Shown here in pieces: positions 7,546-14,649 of a stretch of 15,174 bases of DNA. Below the pieces are notes generated by a model, which saw nothing but the letters and a program-made list of their open reading frames with translations, was not told where the DNA came from and searched no databases. Position 1 is the first letter of the stretch. Every line of letters begins with the position of its first letter. Source of the DNA: Tritrichomonas foetus (taxonomy: Eukaryota > Parabasalia > Tritrichomonadida > Tritrichomonadidae); assembly GCA_001839685.1 (NCBI GenBank), contig MLAK01001455.1, forward strand, positions 1 to 15,174, given 5' to 3'. The position numbers were made by a program, and so were the translations under genes.

Positions 7546-8913
7546 TTAACTTTCAGCCGCAGCGTTTTCTTTCTTTCCTTTCAAAGATTGGAATGGCGCA
7601 TCGTTTCGTTTTATCTCCCAATCGAGCAAATCCGGCGTCTCTTCTTTATTCCTCACGAGCTCTGTAAATCTCTGCATTCTGTAATTTGCGAGAGAAACGC
7701 CAAGCGACACTCTTGAATCTTCAATAACGCTTAAATCATCTAATTCGAGTGAAATATTAAAGTTCTTTTCAAACCAATCAAGTGCAGCTTCTTTTTGGTC
7801 GCTTTCCCATAGAATCTTACCCATTGTGAGGCAAGACAAAGCCTTATCTTGTGCATTTCCAGTTTGGTTAGCCAGTTCGTGCAAAATTTTGAAGTGTTCA
7901 ACAGCCAATTCAATTTTACCCATGTATTTATAAGAAGTAGCAAGTGCAGAAACAGCAGTACTTTGGCCTTCAACGTTTTGAAGACCCTTGTAGATTTGGA
8001 ATGCTTTTTCGAAGTGTTCAATTGCAGAATCAAGCATTTCAAGCTGTTTGTAACAATCACCAAGTTGCTGATGGCAAATAGCAAGAGATAGGAGTACACC
8101 TGAATCTGCTGCAACCTTGAGTGATTTGTTAAGGAACTCAATAGCCTTATTTCCTTCACCTCGAGCAATGAGGGAGTCTGAATATGATCTGTAGGCATCA
8201 ATAAGGGCTGCTTGAGCTTCAGCAACACCATCACTAATTGAAACGCTGACTTGAAGACATTCTTCGCAAAAGTGAAGTGAACTTTCGAGGTTTCCAGCTT
8301 CTTTGAAAAGTCGGCCAATTTCCTTAAGTGCTTGTGCTTCTCGTACAAGATCAGATGTAAATAATGCGTAATCTCGGAGTTTTTCGAGATAAATAATTGC
8401 GATTTTCATATCGTTGATAGATTGGAAATATTGAGATAAATCTGTGTAAGCACGAGCTAACTCTGCATCCTGGCCTTTTCGGCGTGCGATTTCGGCTTCG
8501 ACAAGTCGAGCTTGGATTTTTTCATATTGATCGGTCGGAACAATCGGCGGCTGTGGTGAAGCGTTGTCACTTCCAGCATTCTTCCAATAATCGTAATGAT
8601 ATGATCCTGGAGCCTTTGGATGAGAGATTTTGAAAAAGTCGGAAAACGAATCAACATAACCGGTTGTTAATAGTTCGATACAGATTGCTTCTTCTGGCGA
8701 AAACAAATCAGCATCTGTTGGTTTATGCAATTCTGGCTGTTGGCGCTCAATCAATCGAGGAGAAGTGAGTAATTGTTCTGTCCTTCGTTTCAATTGTCGA
8801 ATCGTGAGTTCCTTTTTACGAGCTCGCTTTTGAGCATCACCTGTGTTTCTGTCAATGATTTTTTTACGTAATTCGATCGCTCTCCTGCGCGTTTCTGGGT
8901 CCATTTCAGACAT
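7546..8913 (-). CDS. TPR-repeat protein resembling axonemal TTC29
   Basis: A 455-residue protein. The N-terminus (1-60) is strongly basic and helical (TRRRAIELRKK, RKKELTIRQLKRR). A conserved-looking block follows at 75-93 (EEAICIELLTTGYVDSFSDF). Tetratricopeptide repeats fill about 150-420, with typical spacing and motifs such as ARAYTDLSQYF, ALKEIGRLFKEAGNLESSL, CHQQLGDCYKQLEMLDSAI, ALATSYKYMGKIELAVEHF and CLTMGKILWESDQKEAAL. Length, the block before the repeats and TPR layout fit TTC29, an axonemal dynein-associated protein needed for flagellar motility in animals and green algae. TPRs are shared by many families, so the TTC29 call is inference. Supporting context is the next gene on the same strand, a dynein light chain. 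The ATG at 8913 is used; Met4 is an alternative. I see no consensus initiator close upstream. No intron is apparent. Confidence 0.88.
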   Translation of the reverse strand: MSEMDPETRRRAIELRKKIIDRNTGDAQKRARKKELTIRQLKRRTEQLLTSPRLIERQQPELHKPTDADLFSPEEAICIELLTTGYVDSFSDFFKISHPKAPGSYHYDYWKNAGSDNASPQPPIVPTDQYEKIQARLVEAEIARRKGQDAELARAYTDLSQYFQSINDMKIAIIYLEKLRDYALFTSDLVREAQALKEIGRLFKEAGNLESSLHFCEECLQVSVSISDGVAEAQAALIDAYRSYSDSLIARGEGNKAIEFLNKSLKVAADSGVLLSLAICHQQLGDCYKQLEMLDSAIEHFEKAFQIYKGLQNVEGQSTAVSALATSYKYMGKIELAVEHFKILHELANQTGNAQDKALSCLTMGKILWESDQKEAALDWFEKNFNISLELDDLSVIEDSRVSLGVSLANYRMQRFTELVRNKEETPDLLDWEIKRNDAPFQSLKGKKENAAAES

Positions 8914-9294
8914 GGTTTTAACAGAGGAGAATAATAACGGACAACTCTTTCGAAGAATTATTTTTGAATGTAAAAAGACGGCTGAAGGTTAAAATAAGGT
9001 GAATTAGAAATAATAAACATTCAACATAAATTGTTGTTGATTTTTCACCTTATAGAAATATAATATCTTGAAATTAAATTAAAAATTATAATTAAAAATC
9101 ACTGATGTTAAAAATAATTCTATTAAAATGTTATTTAGAAAACAATAATTATTATTTTGGAATTTTGCCTTCTGAGAAGGAAAGAGTGAAAGTTAGATGT
9201 AATAAAATTAAAAAGAGGTAAAAAATAGCATGGATGTGTGAAAATGAATTATAAAAAAGTTTTTATTTCATATCGGATATAGAAAGATGACAGT
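8914..9294. other. Intergenic region between TPR and dynein light chain genes
   Basis: About 380 bp of AT-rich DNA with no open frame of interest. It provides the promoter of the TPR gene and 3' flank of the dynein light chain gene. Confidence 0.45.
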
Positions 9295-9297
9295 TTA
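9294..9297 (-). terminator. UAAA signal overlapping dynein light chain stop
   Basis: On the - strand the TAA stop (9297-9295) is followed by A, forming the trichomonad polyadenylation signal UAAA. Confidence 0.45.
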
Positions 9298-9652
9298 AAT
9301 CATCACGCCATACACAGATAAAATTGCATACATTGTTGTGTTTTCCCATCTGACCGTAGTTGAGCTGTCTGTTGTCTGATCCCAAAATGTTGATGCAGAT
9401 AAGTGCAATCCGGCACCTGTCTTTTGCATAATAATACACGACGAAACGTACTTGAACGGTTTGTTTAATGCGCAAAGTCTCTTAGTGCATTCTTCAATAA
9501 TCGTTGAACACCATTGATTGATCATATTTGGCTTAAAATCTTGATTTCTAAGTGTTGATTCAATACTCTGGGATTAGAAAAATAAAAAATACATCTTTTG
9601 CAATTGCTTTTACGTCTTCAGCAATGAATGCAAGTTCTTCGGACTCATTCAT
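9295..9652 (-). CDS. Tctex1-family dynein light chain, two exons
   Basis: A 110-residue dynein light chain of the Tctex1/DYNLT type, a homodimeric cargo-binding and assembly subunit on dynein intermediate chains. Exon 1 is 9652-9593 (20 codons) and exon 2 is 9567-9295. Exon 1 reads MNESEELAFIAEDVKAIAKD; exon 2 opens SIESTLRNQDFKPNMINQW. Joined, this matches the family N-terminus, in which EETAFVVDEV...KEAIES precedes VNQW. The core shows KPFKYVSSCIIMQKTGAGLH (56-75), FWD (81-83), TVRWENTTMY (91-100) and the terminal VYGVMI, so the family's conserved blocks are intact to the last residue. Without splicing, the first Met in exon 2 would give only 76 residues lacking helix 1. Family length is about 110-115. 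TCAAT overlaps the ATG, a weak initiator. It diverges from AP-2 alpha across about 300 bp. It could serve cytoplasmic or axonemal dynein. Confidence 0.93.
9568..9592 (-). other. 25-nt spliceosomal intron in the dynein light chain gene
   Basis: On the - strand the intron begins GTATTTTTTA and ends TTCTAATCCCAG, 25 nt in all. It is phase 0, between GAT (Asp20) and AGT (Ser21). Removing it restores the reading frame and a full-length family match across the junction (AIAKD/SIES against the family's KE/AIES). The CTAAT directly before CCCAG resembles the fused branch-point/3' splice motif of trichomonads (ACTAACACACAG). Extremely short introns of roughly this size have been described in Trichomonas vaginalis. 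Splicing itself is inferred, since no RNA is available. Confidence 0.85.
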
Positions 9653-9955
9653 TGATCAAGATAACGGATTCTAAAATTTAACAAAAATGTGGTTACAATA
9701 CTTATTAAAATCTAACCATCTTTTGTTAATTAGAAAGATTTTCGAAAAATGGAAATATTCTCTTAATTGCCGATTTAGTGTAATTAAAATAGCAAAAAAT
9801 ATTTTAGAAATACAATTTATACTTTAAATAACTAGTTTTCTTTAAGATATGTGTCATTGGTTCTGATGAATCGCTATTTCATTTTGATATGACTTTGTAT
9901 CGTAAAATTGACCTATATTTTACCTTTATTCACTCACTAGATTTTGAAAAGGGAG
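9653..9955. other. Divergent promoter region, dynein light chain / AP-2 alpha
   Basis: About 300 bp shared between two divergently transcribed genes, AT-rich with no coding sequence seen. The right end carries two TCACT initiator-like elements for AP-2 alpha. Confidence 0.5.
9930..9938 (+). promoter_or_regulatory. Overlapping initiator-like TCACT elements before AP-2 alpha
   Basis: TCACTCACT contains two overlapping copies of TCACT (9930-9934, 9934-9938), each matching the trichomonad initiator TCA(+1)Y(T/A). Transcription from either A would give a 5' UTR of about 20-24 bases to the ATG at 9956. It would also leave the TTG at 9944 as untranslated leader. Confidence 0.5.
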
Positions 9956-12697
9956 ATGAAGTTAAAGCGACGAAATCTCGAACTTTTCATTACCGATCTT
10001 CTCAATAAAAAGAACCTACGAAGTAAAAAACAACAGACCGAACTTGAACTCTTTAATATTAAGCAAACTTTCTTGAAACATAAATACAACCTATCGACGA
10101 TTCAAAATGCGATGATAAGACTGACTTATATTGCAATGATGGGCCACTCCATTGACTTTGGGCTCGACCAAATCATTTCTTTAGTTACATCATCAAAATT
10201 TAATATAATTCAAAGTGGATGGCTAGCTTTCGTAATTTTCGACATTCGTGATGAAATATCGCTTAAACCAATCCTGCCGATCCTACAACAGCAACTTTTG
10301 TCATATGATAATGAGCCACTTCAATGTTTAGCCCTTTCTGTCATTTCTCAACTTTTTTGTAAAGAGATTCTTGAAGTACTTGGACCAGAAGTCGCAGAAA
10401 TTGCTGTTTCTCCAAAAACTTCTGAATTCTCAAGAAAAAGAGCATTGATTATTGCTGGCAAAATCTATCAAATCACACATGAGCCACATTTAATAGAAAT
10501 TCTTGCACCTGCTCTAAAAGTATATATTGAATACGGCTCACACTCAATACGAATGGCAACTGCAACATTAACTGTTGGTTTAATGAGTTCTCAGCCTGGC
10601 GCTTTTTCAGACATGTTTGAAAATGTCTTAGAGCAACTTTTCCAATTACATTCTAATTCTATTGGAATTGAAACTTCAGTAATTAATGAAGAATATGAAG
10701 GAACACCATCACCATGGTATTCAAAACAACTTATAAAAATTCTTCGATTTAAAGCGTCTTGGAGTTTCGAAGAGTTATCAAAAATTGATGCCGTTGCAAT
10801 GGCCCTTTTTAGTAGAACTGGTGAAAAATTGTCGATTAGACCTGCATTATCTTATTTTATTGTATTTTCTGAAATGGTTTCTTTATTATCAATGATTCCA
10901 ATTCCCGATCACACAACTGAACGTTGTGCATCAACATTAGTACGTTATTTAGAAAGTAGTAGACATTATATGATATATTTTGCACTTGATTCTCTTAATC
11001 ATCTATTTCATACCAATCCAAAAATATCAAAATCCATTAAAAATTGCAGACCAATTTTATATCAACTTATTCATAGTGATGATACACAAGTAGTCATCAA
11101 TTCTCTTAATCTTCTTGTTCATTTTTCTACAAAAGAAAATTCGAAAGAAATTGTTGAAAAGTTAATTGAATTTTTACCAATATCACCGATTTATATTCGC
11201 GATTTGGTTTGTACAAAAATTTCTTTACTTGCGAAAAATACAAATGATCCAGTTTTTTACATTGACACAATTGTTGAATTGTTATATGAAGTTGGCGAAA
11301 AATGTGAAGATTCAACATGGCAAGCCGCAATCCAATTAATTGATAGTGATACTTCACTTCAAGCTCATACAATTGATTTAACCTTAAATTATATGAAAAA
11401 AGCTTTACGACCTTCTGAACAGTTAATGAAACTGACTGTTTATATTGCAGGCGAGTATATTTTCGAAAAAGTAAATCGAATAGTTTCTTTTATTACTTCA
11501 CGCTTTTCACTTCAAACGCCTGCTGTTCAAGCGATGATGGTTACAGCCATAGCTAAGATATCATCAAGGTTTCCTGCATTTCTTCCAAAGTGCCAAGCTT
11601 TCCTAAAATATTGTTCAGGTTCTGAAAACTCTGAAGTTTCTGATCGGGCTAAACAATATTCAATGATGATTGATATTATGCCAACTGTTGCACCTGTTTT
11701 AATGAAAAGAATGCCACCGAACATGGGTGAAGAAGAATTGAATCAAATGCTGGAAACTGTTTTTGAAGTTGCAAATAATGAAGAAGGTGTTTCTACATTT
11801 AAACTTGATGATGAAGAAACACGTTTTATGCTTGATACAAATGATAAATTAATTGAAAATTTCATTCTTACAGATAGTGGTTATATTTATCATGATATCT
11901 TTTTAAGAGTTCATTTAAGTATAACCGTGAATCCACCATTAATTTCTTCTATTTTTTCTTTAGAAAATAATGGAATTTTGCCTCTAACTGACATTCAATT
12001 ACAAATAGTAACAAATGGTGACATTCAATCACGATCGACACCTTTTCCAAATTTTATTAATTCTAGTTCAACTGCAAATTTCCAAGTTGAGTTTCTTTTT
12101 GTAACAATAACAAATATGATCCCACAACTCATTGTTTCTTTTAAATGTGGTGGTATTGAAAATGCATCAAATGTTTTAGTTCCAATCTTTTTCTCTAAAA
12201 TTGTAAAATCTGCTTTAATTTCACCAGATGTTTTTCAAAGTAAATGGCTTTCAATTTCTGACAAGAAGCTCTTTTCTGAAATTTCAGTCCCGATTGTTGG
12301 TGAAGATCCAATTACTGAAATAGAATTTATGATAAGGAAGCAACTTGGATTTGAGCCAATAAGATTATCACAAAATCAAATTGTTGGATGCGGAATGTAT
12401 CGATCGCAAAAATCAGCCACAGCTTTAATGACAAGATTTATATTTAATCCAGGAAAGCCTGATTCTGTTACTGTTCATCTTAAAGCGACATCTGAAAATG
12501 GTTTGCAAGTAATGATCTATCAGCTTCTCCCAGCTATGATGCCTCCTCCAGAAATGAATTTTGTCAATCAACTAGTTCCTCAACAACCTAACATGAAGGA
12601 CAATAGTGATAGCAATGAATGTAATGATAAAATTCAAGAAGAGGAAGATGATGATTTCAGCAGTATGTCTCAAAGTGAAGATCAAAATGATGATTAA
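9956..12697 (+). CDS. AP-2 adaptor complex alpha subunit (alpha-adaptin)
   Basis: The large alpha subunit of the clathrin adaptor that selects cargo at the plasma membrane. From the first true ATG (9956) the product is 913 residues; a four-codon-longer frame starts with TTG. Residues 5-585 form the helical-repeat trunk. Alpha hallmarks include LELFITDLLNKKN, MGHSIDFG (62-69), PSPWYSKQLIKIL (about 252-264) and ALDSLNHLF (about 343-351). A short hinge of about 45 residues follows. The ear begins near 640 with a beta-sandwich (ENNGILPLTDIQLQI) and ends in an alpha-type platform (IEFMIRKQLGFEPIRL, GCGMYRSQKSATALMTRF, LKATSENGLQVMIYQLL). Differences from animal alpha: the KKKY phosphoinositide patch aligns with IQNA (49-52), and about 48 extra residues end in an acidic tail EEEDDDFSSMSQSEDQNDD. 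Gamma-adaptin is the alternative, but GHSIDFG and the ear platform favour alpha. Confidence 0.9.
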   Translation: MKLKRRNLELFITDLLNKKNLRSKKQQTELELFNIKQTFLKHKYNLSTIQNAMIRLTYIAMMGHSIDFGLDQIISLVTSSKFNIIQSGWLAFVIFDIRDEISLKPILPILQQQLLSYDNEPLQCLALSVISQLFCKEILEVLGPEVAEIAVSPKTSEFSRKRALIIAGKIYQITHEPHLIEILAPALKVYIEYGSHSIRMATATLTVGLMSSQPGAFSDMFENVLEQLFQLHSNSIGIETSVINEEYEGTPSPWYSKQLIKILRFKASWSFEELSKIDAVAMALFSRTGEKLSIRPALSYFIVFSEMVSLLSMIPIPDHTTERCASTLVRYLESSRHYMIYFALDSLNHLFHTNPKISKSIKNCRPILYQLIHSDDTQVVINSLNLLVHFSTKENSKEIVEKLIEFLPISPIYIRDLVCTKISLLAKNTNDPVFYIDTIVELLYEVGEKCEDSTWQAAIQLIDSDTSLQAHTIDLTLNYMKKALRPSEQLMKLTVYIAGEYIFEKVNRIVSFITSRFSLQTPAVQAMMVTAIAKISSRFPAFLPKCQAFLKYCSGSENSEVSDRAKQYSMMIDIMPTVAPVLMKRMPPNMGEEELNQMLETVFEVANNEEGVSTFKLDDEETRFMLDTNDKLIENFILTDSGYIYHDIFLRVHLSITVNPPLISSIFSLENNGILPLTDIQLQIVTNGDIQSRSTPFPNFINSSSTANFQVEFLFVTITNMIPQLIVSFKCGGIENASNVLVPIFFSKIVKSALISPDVFQSKWLSISDKKLFSEISVPIVGEDPITEIEFMIRKQLGFEPIRLSQNQIVGCGMYRSQKSATALMTRFIFNPGKPDSVTVHLKATSENGLQVMIYQLLPAMMPPPEMNFVNQLVPQQPNMKDNSDSNECNDKIQEEEDDDFSSMSQSEDQNDD

Positions 12698-12698
12698 A
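12695..12698 (+). terminator. UAAA signal overlapping AP-2 alpha stop
   Basis: The TAA stop is followed by A, forming TAAA, with a second TAAA ten bases on. This matches the trichomonad pattern seen at BiP and the dynein light chain gene. Confidence 0.45.
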
Positions 12699-13225
12699 TT
12701 TAAACATTAGTGAATCATTGAATAAGCAGAACCGAAAAAGGTTTATTTATTTCAATTTCAAATGATTCAATGATTAGAAAGTCAATGCGAATTTTTATAT
12801 CTCTTGTTTTTATGTTTGTATATAAAAAATAGACTATATTCACTCTGTTTAGCTATATATCTATATATTATTTCATTGATTTAATTATTTTCTGTCACTT
12901 AAAATAATTCTTACCTAAGAAATGTCTAAATGAAGATAGTAAGATGATAAATCATTTCAATTTTTTTTTGCTCAATGAAGGAAACAAAGCATCAGAACAA
13001 CATCTATCGTTTTATCTATTTTAACTTTGTCAAACAAAGGTATTCAAAGAGAAAAACCATTAAATATAAAAATAAAAACATGAAATTCACAAATTTAAAC
13101 AAAAGATAATATTTCGTAATAAATAAGCATTAATTAATCATAATATGCACATATATCATTAGGATGTATTTTTATCAAACAAACAATCTGTTAAACACAG
13201 AATCCATTGAAAATGTTGGCAAAAA
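12698..13225. other. Intergenic region between convergent AP-2 alpha and RRM genes
   Basis: About 530 bp, very AT-rich, with simple TATATATC-type stretches near 12850 and a run of T near 12960. No gene or conserved motif is visible on either strand. Confidence 0.5.
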
Positions 13226-13600
13226 TCAATGGCGAAAACGATTATCTTTAATATGCGAGTATTTATTATTTTTTGTGGTTGATGATTTTTCATTTGAATG
13301 ATGAATGGATTTCTTTTCATCAGCCAAAGCAGTGGCACTTTTTTTCTTAATTTCAGTTTGAAGCTCGATTGTGATTTTCCTGTCGTCAATTTTTGAATTG
13401 ACCATTTCTGTTAGCGCAGTTTGTGCATCTTTGTTTGAAGAATACTTTATGATTCCGATCCCTTTAGATAATCCATCGCGATTTATAATTAACTGGCAGC
13501 AAGATAAATCGCCAAACTTTTCGAACTCCTTACGGAGTTTCTCTTCTGTGGTTCGAAAACTCAAATTTGTTATTCTGAGAACGAAAATAGGCTCTATCAT
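13226..13600 (-). CDS. Small single-RRM RNA-binding protein
   Basis: A 124-residue protein with one RNA recognition motif at about residues 5-82. RNP2 is FVLRITNLSF (6-15), with the first helix TTEEKLRKEFEKFG. RNP1 is degenerate, SKGIGIIKYS, where the usual aromatic positions (GFGFVxF) are Ile/Tyr. The second helix (NKDAQTALTEM) and last strand (RKITIEL) complete the fold. The tail (about 85-124) is basic, Ser/Lys/His-rich and disordered, ending NRFRH. It probably binds RNA in splicing, mRNA handling or translation, but a single RRM does not say which. The ATG at 13600 directly follows an in-frame TAG, so no upstream extension is possible without splicing. No consensus initiator lies within about 30 bases, so an upstream exon is conceivable. 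It is convergent with AP-2 alpha. Confidence 0.82.
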   Translation of the reverse strand: MIEPIFVLRITNLSFRTTEEKLRKEFEKFGDLSCCQLIINRDGLSKGIGIIKYSSNKDAQTALTEMVNSKIDDRKITIELQTEIKKKSATALADEKKSIHHSNEKSSTTKNNKYSHIKDNRFRH

Positions 13601-13862
13601 CTAAAATTTTTATGTTAACAGAAAAATAATTAACCATATTTTCAATATCTAAATGGTCTATAAATTTGAGAGATAAGTTTACAAAGGTAGGTCCATTATG
13701 ATTTTGGATATATTTATCTTCATACAATTTTTTCATGATTATATACAGAAAAAATAAATATCTATAAAATAAATTTATTTTTTTTCTACTATATTTCAAG
13801 ATATTTGATCATAATCATCAAAATAGATTCTGATCTATTTAATCGTATTCTTTCAAAAGCAT
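13601..13862. other. Region upstream of the RRM gene
   Basis: About 260 bp between the RRM gene and the decayed gene. A - strand frame (13799 down, 89 residues) overlaps the RRM start in another phase. Its middle, NGPTFVNLSLKFIDHLDIEN, looks somewhat protein-like. I could not find a splice pair that convincingly joins it to the RRM frame, so I do not call it a gene. Confidence 0.3.
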
Positions 13863-14185
13863 TCAAAATTTTGAATGTCTTAAGAAGATTCTTTCACATC
13901 CATGGATAAATAACTTATTTAGCATGGGCAAATGAACAAAGAAAGACTGATATGCAAGACATGTATAATTATTTGCTCCAGTGACATCATCATATTTATC
14001 AGGTACAAGCATATCATATAATGCCAAATATTTTATCATAAGAAGTTTCTTCCGGTGGTAATAGCAATTCATGAAGATGAACACTTGTATATTGATGATC
14101 ACAATATTCAAATTCTGTTATTGGTGTGAATGATTTCCAACCAACCAATAGCCGCTCAACACATGATAAGAAATGACAATTTCTT

Positions 14186-14209
14186 ATTTGTGAATAATTA
14201 TTCACAAAT
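14186..14209. repeat. 24-bp perfect palindrome
   Basis: The 12-base arm ATTTGTGAATAA is followed immediately by its reverse complement TTATTCACAAAT, with no spacer. It lies inside the decayed gene. It could form a cruciform or be a short template-switch scar. Confidence 0.7.
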
Positions 14210-14453
14210 TTTTCTTCATAAATTCGATGTTAAATACCACTATTTCCTAGGCAAGATCTTTCTTTTGATGATTCCACTTTTATTATGATTTTATAAATAG
14301 ATGTTTTATATCCTAAAAATATCACTGTATAGTCATCTTCTAGATTAGAAATAGTAATGTTGAGATTTGGAACATATCGTTGATCTGGAATGTCGATTGA
14401 TATTGTTGATGATTGAACGATAATTGTTCCCGTAACATCAAAATTAGATGGAT

Positions 14454-14510
14454 CATCATATTTTGAACATGAAATTTGATATTACACATAAACATGTTCA
14501 AAATATGATG
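14454..14510. repeat. 18-bp perfect inverted repeat, 21-nt loop
   Basis: CATCATATTTTGAACATG (14454-14471) and its exact reverse complement CATGTTCAAAATATGATG (14493-14510) flank 21 nt. The right arm lies within the 35-bp inserted segment of the decayed gene, as described in the findings. Confidence 0.75.
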
Positions 14511-14530
14511 TTGATATAACACATAAACAT
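14476..14530. repeat. 20-bp direct repeat, 35-bp period
   Basis: TTGATATTACACATAAACAT (14476-14495) and TTGATATAACACATAAACAT (14511-14530) match at 19 of 20 bases. The 35-bp offset is not a multiple of three and coincides with the frame change in the decayed gene. Confidence 0.75.
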
Positions 14531-14627
14531 CATTGTATTCGACAAATGAAAAAAATATTGATTTCCAGAATATATTTTCATTGAAAAAGATTAGAAGTTC
14601 TTGATAATCCTCTAAATCAATGAAAAC

Positions 14628-14649
14628 TTCATTTATTCATTTATTCATT
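14628..14649. repeat. Short tandem repeat of TTCATTTA
   Basis: About 2.75 copies of the 8-mer TTCATTTA in a row. It sits at another frame break of the decayed gene, so slippage expansion is a likely cause of that break. Confidence 0.55.

Noticed and set aside
7740..8348. 202-codon - strand frame inside the TPR gene
   Set aside because: It is a shadow in another phase of the TPR coding sequence, with no family resemblance.
9263..9475. 70-codon - strand frame overlapping the dynein light chain gene
   Set aside because: It is an out-of-phase reading of exon 2; the Tctex1 frame has full family conservation.
9944..9955. Four-codon extension of AP-2 alpha
   Set aside because: It begins with TTG; the first ATG is at 9956 and the initiator elements lie 20-24 bases upstream of that.
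13656..13680. A second 25-nt GT...TAG segment on the - strand (GTAAAC to TTATAG)
   Set aside because: The length matches the dynein light chain intron by chance. Removing it brings a stop codon almost at once and there is no CTAAY branch motif near the AG.
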